Shown here piece by piece: positions 58,401 to 64,000 of a stretch of DNA of 64,000 nucleotides. Below the pieces are notes generated by a model, which was not told the DNA's origin, searched no databases, and was given only the letters and a program-made list of their open reading frames with translations. This DNA is from Cryptomeria japonica (lineage: Eukaryota > Streptophyta > Pinopsida > Cupressales > Cupressaceae): assembly GCF_030272615.1 (NCBI RefSeq), contig NC_081413.1, positions 160,948,849-161,012,848 of the forward strand. Reading direction: 5' to 3'. Made by a program: the position numbers and the translations under genes. Each line of letters opens with the position of its first letter. Within the stretch, counting starts at the first letter, position 1.

Positions 58401-59591
58401 TTGAATGGAATATTAGAAGAAGAAGTTTTTATTGAACAACCTGAAGGATTTGTTGAAGACAATAATAAAGATCAGGTATGTAAATTTAACAAAGCTTTAT
58501 ATGGTTTGAAACAAGCACCTGGAGCATGGTATGAAAGATTGCACTCTTATTTGATTAAGATTGGTTTTATAAGGACAAGTGAGAACAGCAATATGTACAT
58601 GAAGAATGATGAAAATGGAATACTGATCTCAGTCATATTTGTTGATGATATTATATTTTGTGGAAATGACTTTCTATGTAAGAACTTTGGAAATGAAATG
58701 AGCAAAGAATTTGAGATGTCATTAATTGGTGAGATAAAGTATTTTATAGGTTTACAGATACTACAAATGAAAAATGAGATTTTCATTACTCAATCCAAGT
58801 ACATGAAGGAAATCTTGAAGAAATTTGGAATGGAGGATTCAAAACCAGTAAGTACTCCTATGACTACCAACTGTAAATCAACAAAAAATGATGAATCTGC
58901 ATCTGTTGATGAGACACTTTACCAATCCATGAATGGAAAGCTACAATATGTTGTTCACAACAGACCAGACATAGCACATGCAGTAGGTATAGTTGCAAGA
59001 TTCTCTGCAGATCCTAAGGAAACACACATGACAGCAATCAAAAGAATTTTTAGATACTTGAAAGGCACTGAAGATTATGGCTTAGTATATCAAAAAGGAA
59101 ATAATTTTGATTTAAAATTTTATACTGATATTGATTGGGCAAGCAACATTGATGACAGAAAAAGCACAAGTGGAGGAGCTTTCTTTTTAGGAGAAAGACT
59201 AGTGAGTTGGCTTAGCAAGAAACAAGGATGTGTTTCACAGTCAACAGCAGAAGCTGAATACGTTGCTACAACATTGAATTGTACCAACATTGCATGGATC
59301 AAACAATTGTTGGAAGGTATAAATGAGAAAGTTACCGAGCCAGTAACTATACTCTGTGACAATACTAGTGTCATTAACATTTCAAAGAATCCTGTTATGC
59401 ACTCTAAGACAAAGCACATCTCTATCAAATATCATTATCTTAGAGAAGAAGCTCAAGAGAAGAAAGTGGTGTTGGAGTATGTTAGCACAAAGGAACAAAT
59501 AGCAAATATCTTCACCAAACCACTACCAAGGGACACTTTTGAATATCTAAGCAGTAAGTTAGGGGTCCTACCCCTATCTTCTACTCACTGA
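55407..59591 (+). pseudogene. Copia 4 gag-pol, one frame with six premature stops
   Basis: ATG 55407 to a terminal stop at 59591, 1395 codons in a single frame with no frameshift. Gag from 55407; zinc knuckle 56256-56297, whose first Cys is now Ser; protease D-S-G-C at 56556-56567; integrase with H-H-C-C from about 56930, D near 57120, D near 57308 and E near 57418; reverse transcriptase with F-V-D-D near 58638; RNase H with T-A-E-A-E-Y near 59246 and C-D-N-T-S near 59355. Premature stops: TAG 55458, TAA 56091, TAG 56358, TGA 56370, TAG 56790, TAG 57666. From 57762 on, 609 codons are open. Related to copia B and copia 2 by gag and RNase H wording. Confidence 0.88.
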
Positions 59592-59986
59592 CTGAGTTCG
59601 ATGAAAGCATCAATCTGATGACTCTATCGAATATATTTTAGGAGTTGATGTTGATTTACACACTTTAGGAGGTTTTCTAAAGGTGTGCAGGAAACAATAT
59701 AGGATACCATACAGGGAACAGGAATTGAAGACAAAATGCTTGACTGAGACTCAGTTGATACACAACAGCAGGAAATCACTTCATACAGGAAGAAATTATG
59801 TTTTAGTTCTTTACTTTTTAGCATTGTTGTCAAAGGGGGAGAAGACTAATATAAGGGAGAGAAGACTGATTGAAAAGACTGAAGAAAATAGGAGAAGTCT
59901 AATGTATGGGGGAGAGCATTTCAGCATTTCAGAATCACAACAATTTGAATCTTTTAAGGTCAAATCAATTGGTTTTGCCATCAATG

Positions 59987-60000
59987 TCAAAGGGGGAGAT
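59987..60000 (+). promoter_or_regulatory. Copia 4 polypurine tract
   Basis: TCAAAGGGGGAGAT before the 3' LTR. Confidence 0.75.
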
Positions 60001-61530
60001 TGTTAGCATTTGGCATTATAATAGACAATGGAAGATAATTGGCATTTCAACAAGGATATTGAGAAGGTTGTTGATGATTATGGATATAACTGATTAAGGA
60101 TGTTTACTATCTTAATATTATTATTTTATCATTGATGTCAAGAAATTGATTTTCTAATTTCGTATGATGTTGTCATATCTTGAGAAGTATGATTTGAAGA
60201 ATATAAAGATGTCGGTAAAACACACAAAAAGATTATGATGAGTAAGAGGATGAATAAGGTATTCAATGGGCAACTATTACCGAGTCAGATAATGATGAGA
60301 TCATGATGTTTAGATTGTTTTGACATCATACATATGTTGTAAATTGTAAGGTTAATACTATACTATGTTACCAAGCAAAGAACCTAGTCAGTAAACCCTA
60401 AGGTTATCGCTATCGGTTAATGAAGGCGGAATGTCTACTGAGTGAAGTTTAGTATTTACCGAGTTGTAACCAAGTTGTAACCGAGCTATAACTGAATGCA
60501 TTAAATGATTACATGCATTATTTAATGAAGGAAGTTGATGAGCTGGAACTGATTAAATGATTGGTATGTCGTAAATATAGTTTGTTAAGAATCTATGGCA
60601 ATGGAAGATCAACAGGAAGATCTATAGCTCAAATTGAACCACAATACCCTAGCACAAGTTCCAAGAAATATATGCAAGTTCCAAGGCGGGGTAAAACATT
60701 TTTTTAGATCGAAAGATGCATTGAACTTGGTCAAGCATGAAGATCTGATGGCTATGATTGATCATGGGAAATGTGATCAAGGAGATTAAGCGGTTTGCTA
60801 ATTGTTTATAAATAGGGAACTGTTGATAAAAAATGCATGCGGGCACTTGTATGCATAGGGATGCTACATAGTGATTACCGAGCATAGAAGCTTGAAGACC
60901 TGTTTGAATAACAGAGTATAGAAGCCCAGTGGATGGACAAGATTAGTTCTATTTCTAGATTGTATTGAGCAAATAAGAATCTACTTTAGCATTTTAGGTG
61001 TGAAGTTGTAGATATATTTTATTACTGTTATTTTGTGAAAGTGACAGAAAATCTCTTAACCGAGTGGACTTAACAGTCTTATTTGTAAAACCCTCTAGCA
61101 AGGTGACATTCTGATTGAGTGTTTGAAATCCTTTAACAAGGTCACTTCTAACAAGGTGAAGATCCTAACAGATCTAAGGGAAATCCCTTAACCGGGTCAC
61201 ATCTAGCAATGTGTTTATAATCTTTAACAGGATTTTCTTTTAACCAAGCATACTCTAGAAGAGTATATTTCTTAGTGGGTCTGAAATCTCACAGTGGTTT
61301 TTCCCTATTTGGGTTTCCACGTTAAATCTGGTGTTATGAGGTTTATGATGTTTATATGCTTTTGAGTTTGTATGTTTAGTAGTTTTGGTTATATTACTGA
61401 AGTATATGTTACCGAGGTTGAATCTGATGTTTTTATGGAAGATTAAGTTTGTATGATTCACCCCCCCCCCCCCCCCCTCTCATCTTGTTGGCTATTAGAT
61501 CTATACTTACATTAAGTATCGGAACTATCA
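60001..61530 (+). repeat. Copia 4 3' LTR
   Basis: 1530 bases, same sequence as 53795-55342 with scattered changes. TATA box at 60805-60814. The C-rich tract has grown to 17 Cs (61461-61477). Confidence 0.88.
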
Positions 61531-61535
61531 TTCTC

Positions 61536-61639
61536 CTCCACCACCTACAAGAAATCCAAAGGTAGTATCTAGTGGCTGCACTAAGGGGTGCATACTAAGG
61601 ACAAAGAGAGTGTTGGGTGACATTTTGATAAACACTTGA
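61536..61639 (+). pseudogene. PMD2 exon 2, last codons
   Basis: Continues the frame from 53794: a run of prolines, T-R-N-P-K, then G-C-T-K-G-C and R-T-K-R-V-L, ending at TGA 61637. Basic C-terminal tail. The assignment rests on phase continuity across copia 4. Confidence 0.5.
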
Positions 61640-61686
61640 TTGAGCCTTCAAGCCATTTGCATTATTATGTTATACTCTAACACATT

Positions 61687-61715
61687 ATGTATATGTACAT
61701 GTCTATGTATATGTA

Positions 61716-61788
<73 letters not shown>

Positions 61789-61875
61789 GTGTGTATGTAT
61801 ATGTATATGTATATGTCATATATATGTATATGCATATGTATATGTATATGTATATGTATATCTATATATGTTTAT

Positions 61876-61911
<36 letters not shown>

Positions 61912-61912
61912 T
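61687..61912 (+). repeat. Compound TATG / TG microsatellite
   Basis: Mixed gtatgt and atgtat units to about 61875, then a pure TG run to about 61910. The open frame through it (Met/Tyr/Cys repeats) is a repeat artefact. Confidence 0.92.
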
Positions 61913-63150
61913 GTAGTTTTGGTTGTGATTTATATGTTGTGTTTTATTCCTATATGCATTATGATACTTTTTAGCAATGTGATTTATTATGATGATCTAT
62001 GATCTACACATGCATTTATATGATGTGTTTTTATATGATTTATGCCTCTTATAATGCATGTATGCAACTATATGATGAGTTTTTTTATATTCTATGATGA
62101 GACATTCATGTTCCTATATGTTATGTGACTCATGATGTTTTTATGAATGTAAATGTATATACATATGTGATGCATACTAACATGACTTTATGCAGGATGG
62201 CTTATTATTTTTATTGACATTTATTATGATACAAGTATGAAATGCTTATGTTAAAACATGAATGGAGGGTTGATTCTTTTTGCGTGCTAGAGTACTTAAT
62301 GCGTCATGACCCAATGTTTTGATAGAGGAATTGTTAGTGTGAGAAATGAATTAGTAAGAAAAATGAGTAAGATGATTGACATAAAATGAATAGATATATC
62401 ATCATGGATTCTTCTAACTTTATATATTGCAACAATTTCATCATCGAGCATTATTATGTATCAATGGAATTTTGTACACTAGGGTATGAATAATATCCCA
62501 TTGCAATAAGAAACACATAGAAAACAAGGAGTGAATCCATTCATTCTAGGATTGTTATATTAAGATTCAAGGTATGTGTGATAGTCACAAACATAGTTAT
62601 CCTTGACTTTCATTTTTGCATAGGATACTTGTCAAATAAATGTACCGACATAGACACCCAAAATGCATGTGCCCCAAAACTTCATGGAAACATGCCACAA
62701 ACAATAAACAAAGAAAAAGGATCACGAACCATTTAGGCTCCTCTAGTCACTTGTGGACATCCTCGAGTAGTATATGAACATGATCAGTCATAAATTGATA
62801 AAGATAAGACTAACTAGAACAAAAGTCGGTAACCATACTAATATGTGGCATTGTTTTGATTACTTGATGTGATGATTGATAAGAATGTCTGGTTTCAGAG
62901 AATGAATACCCCATAAGACCGACCTCTCTAGTTTCGAGTGTACCCTTCCCTAGTAAAGACAAATTGATGAATAATTTATAGGGTTGGATCGATTGGTTGA
63001 CAAGACATGATCGGTTTGATTGTAGACTTCGATGATAGTTTGTTAGTTGTTGATTTTTTGTATGCTTGTTGAGTATCTTCTTAAGTCCTTCATCTGTGGG
63101 GGATAGTTTATTGCATTGATTTTCAAGTTTTGTGATTTTTAGGGCTTTTT
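61913..63150. other. Unassigned region
   Basis: AT-rich. I see no coding motif, primer site or LTR edge. Confidence 0.4.
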
Positions 63151-63600
63151 TCAAGACATTTTCAAATTTCTTTTAGTGATTTTTTAGGACTTTTTATGAT
63201 TTTTTTTAGAGTTTTTTAGGACTTTTTAATGATTTTTATGGATTTTTTCAGGACTTTTATGATTTTTGGGGGTTTTTCAGGACTTTTTGTGATTTTTTTG
63301 GATTTTTTCAAGGCTTTTAATGATTTTTTGTATTTTTTAGGACTTTTTTGTATTTTTTCAAGACTTTTTATGTTTTTTTGAATTTCTCAAGACTTTTATG
63401 ATTTTTTAAAAATTTTCAGGACTTTATATGATTTTTTTTATTTTATCAGAACTTTTTTATGATTTTTTTCCTATGTTTGTACTTTTTAGTACTTTTTTTT
63501 ATTTTTTGTATTTTTTAGGACTTTTTATGATTTTTGTATTTTTTCAGGACTTTATGACTTTTAGTGATTTATTTGTACCTTTTTAAGGCTTTTAGGATTT
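63151..63600 (+). repeat. T-rich minisatellite
   Basis: About 15 degenerate units of 20-35 bases with the core aggactttttatgattttt and variable T runs. Strand asymmetry is strong: almost no A-rich segments. Confidence 0.85.
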
Positions 63601-63640
63601 GCCCCTAGTCAAGACTATGAGGATACTGACATAGTGAGAG

Positions 63641-63664
63641 AAAAAGGTGGGGGGGAGGGGGGGG
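63641..63664 (+). promoter_or_regulatory. Possible polypurine tract before an LTR running off the window
   Basis: A pure purine stretch (A then G, apart from one T) directly before TGTAACTGACGC at 63665. This is the usual arrangement of polypurine tract plus gypsy LTR start. The LTR end is outside the window, so it is unproven. Confidence 0.35.
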
Positions 63665-63804
63665 TGTAACTGACGCTTTACAATGGGTTCTATGATCAAG
63701 GACAACATAGTCCAAATCATGGCAAAAATATTTTTATGGGCTTGATGAGGGTGGTGGGTATGTGTGGCTAGGTAAAATGATAAATAATGGAGTTGTAGCC
63801 TCTA

Positions 63805-63975
63805 CACATGACACCTATTTACTAGGTTTTCACCATAGTACTTACCCAAAGAGCCTGTTTAGCAGGTTTTCACTATAGAGTGGATTATTTTTCTTTACTT
63901 TAAAAAAAAAAATTAATTTTTTTGGTGGTCACACAGGACACCTATTTGCCAGGTTTTCATCAAGGTGCCTATTTT
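63805..63975 (+). repeat. Three diverged tandem units with caggttttca core
   Basis: Units at about 63807-63845, 63850-63885 and 63930-63975 share cctatttaccaggttttca-like wording followed by ccatagtgcc-like wording. Lies inside the possible LTR. Confidence 0.6.
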
Positions 63976-64000
63976 TCATATTTTATGTTTTTTTTCTACC

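Larger units (their letters stand above)
53795..61530 (+). mobile_element. Copia 4, full-length, decayed by point mutations
   Basis: LTRs 53795-55342 and 60001-61530, primer site, gag-pol in one frame, polypurine tract. Flanks TCCGC (53790-53794) and TTCTC (61531-61535) are a poor duplication (three of five bases), but the PMD2 frame is continuous if they are treated as one. Confidence 0.85.

Noticed and set aside
61640-62002. Open frame of 120 codons rich in Met, Cys, Ile and Tyr
   Set aside because: Translation of the TATG/TG microsatellite.

Overview
The window is nuclear DNA from a repeat-rich land plant with a large genome. Almost all of it is LTR retrotransposons of plant type (Ty1/copia and Ty3/gypsy chromovirus), every recognisable primer-binding site matches initiator tRNA-Met, and two plant mobile domain (PMD) loci are present. 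The species cannot be fixed from the sequence; a gymnosperm would fit but is not shown. I see no tRNA, rRNA, CRISPR or ordinary single-copy host gene. The only long open frame that is intact is a copia gag-pol of 1347 codons.

Layout. 1-5757: remnants of two minus-strand LTR elements (C inserted in the gag of copia B) and a loose LTR piece. 5758-8644: element A1 (plus), with an LTR, a gag with four zinc knuckles and a second ORF of unknown function. 8645-12960: the 3' end of a Tat-like gypsy element carrying an antisense PMD gene (PMD1). 12961-15897: element A2 (minus), related to A1, and a further LTR piece. 17364-61639: a second PMD gene (PMD2, plus) with its own TATA box, short first exon and intron, cut into pieces by three copia insertions: copia 2 (18429-25183), copia 3 (26677-53572) and copia 4 (53795-61530). 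Inside copia 3's 5' LTR lie copia 5 (26825-32818, intact) and a Tekay/Del-like gypsy (33298-48129). That gypsy carries a solo LTR (44386-46044) in its own 3' LTR. 61640-64000: microsatellite, unassigned sequence, a T-rich minisatellite and a possible start of another LTR.

How the parts fit. Target-site duplications resolve the nesting: TGTAC/AGTAC (copia 2), ATTCA/ATTTA (copia 3), GTGTT (copia 5), TAAGG (gypsy), GTTAT (solo LTR), and a degenerate TCCGC/TTCTC (copia 4). When each of the three copia insertions is mentally removed with one duplication copy, the PMD2 reading phase is continuous at all three joints. The order is PMD2 first, then copia 2, 3 and 4, then copia 5 and the gypsy into copia 3, then the solo LTR's parent into the gypsy.

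Decay pattern. Old coding regions are broken mainly by in-frame TAG codons at places where the family normally has CAG (Gln), with fewer TGA and very few TAA, and with few frameshifts. This is what C-to-T change at methylated CHG and CG sites would leave. The most interesting leads are this nonsense signature, the shared promoter-exon-intron design of the two PMD loci, the A1/A2 gag plus second ORF, and an array of hairpins in the gypsy LTR.
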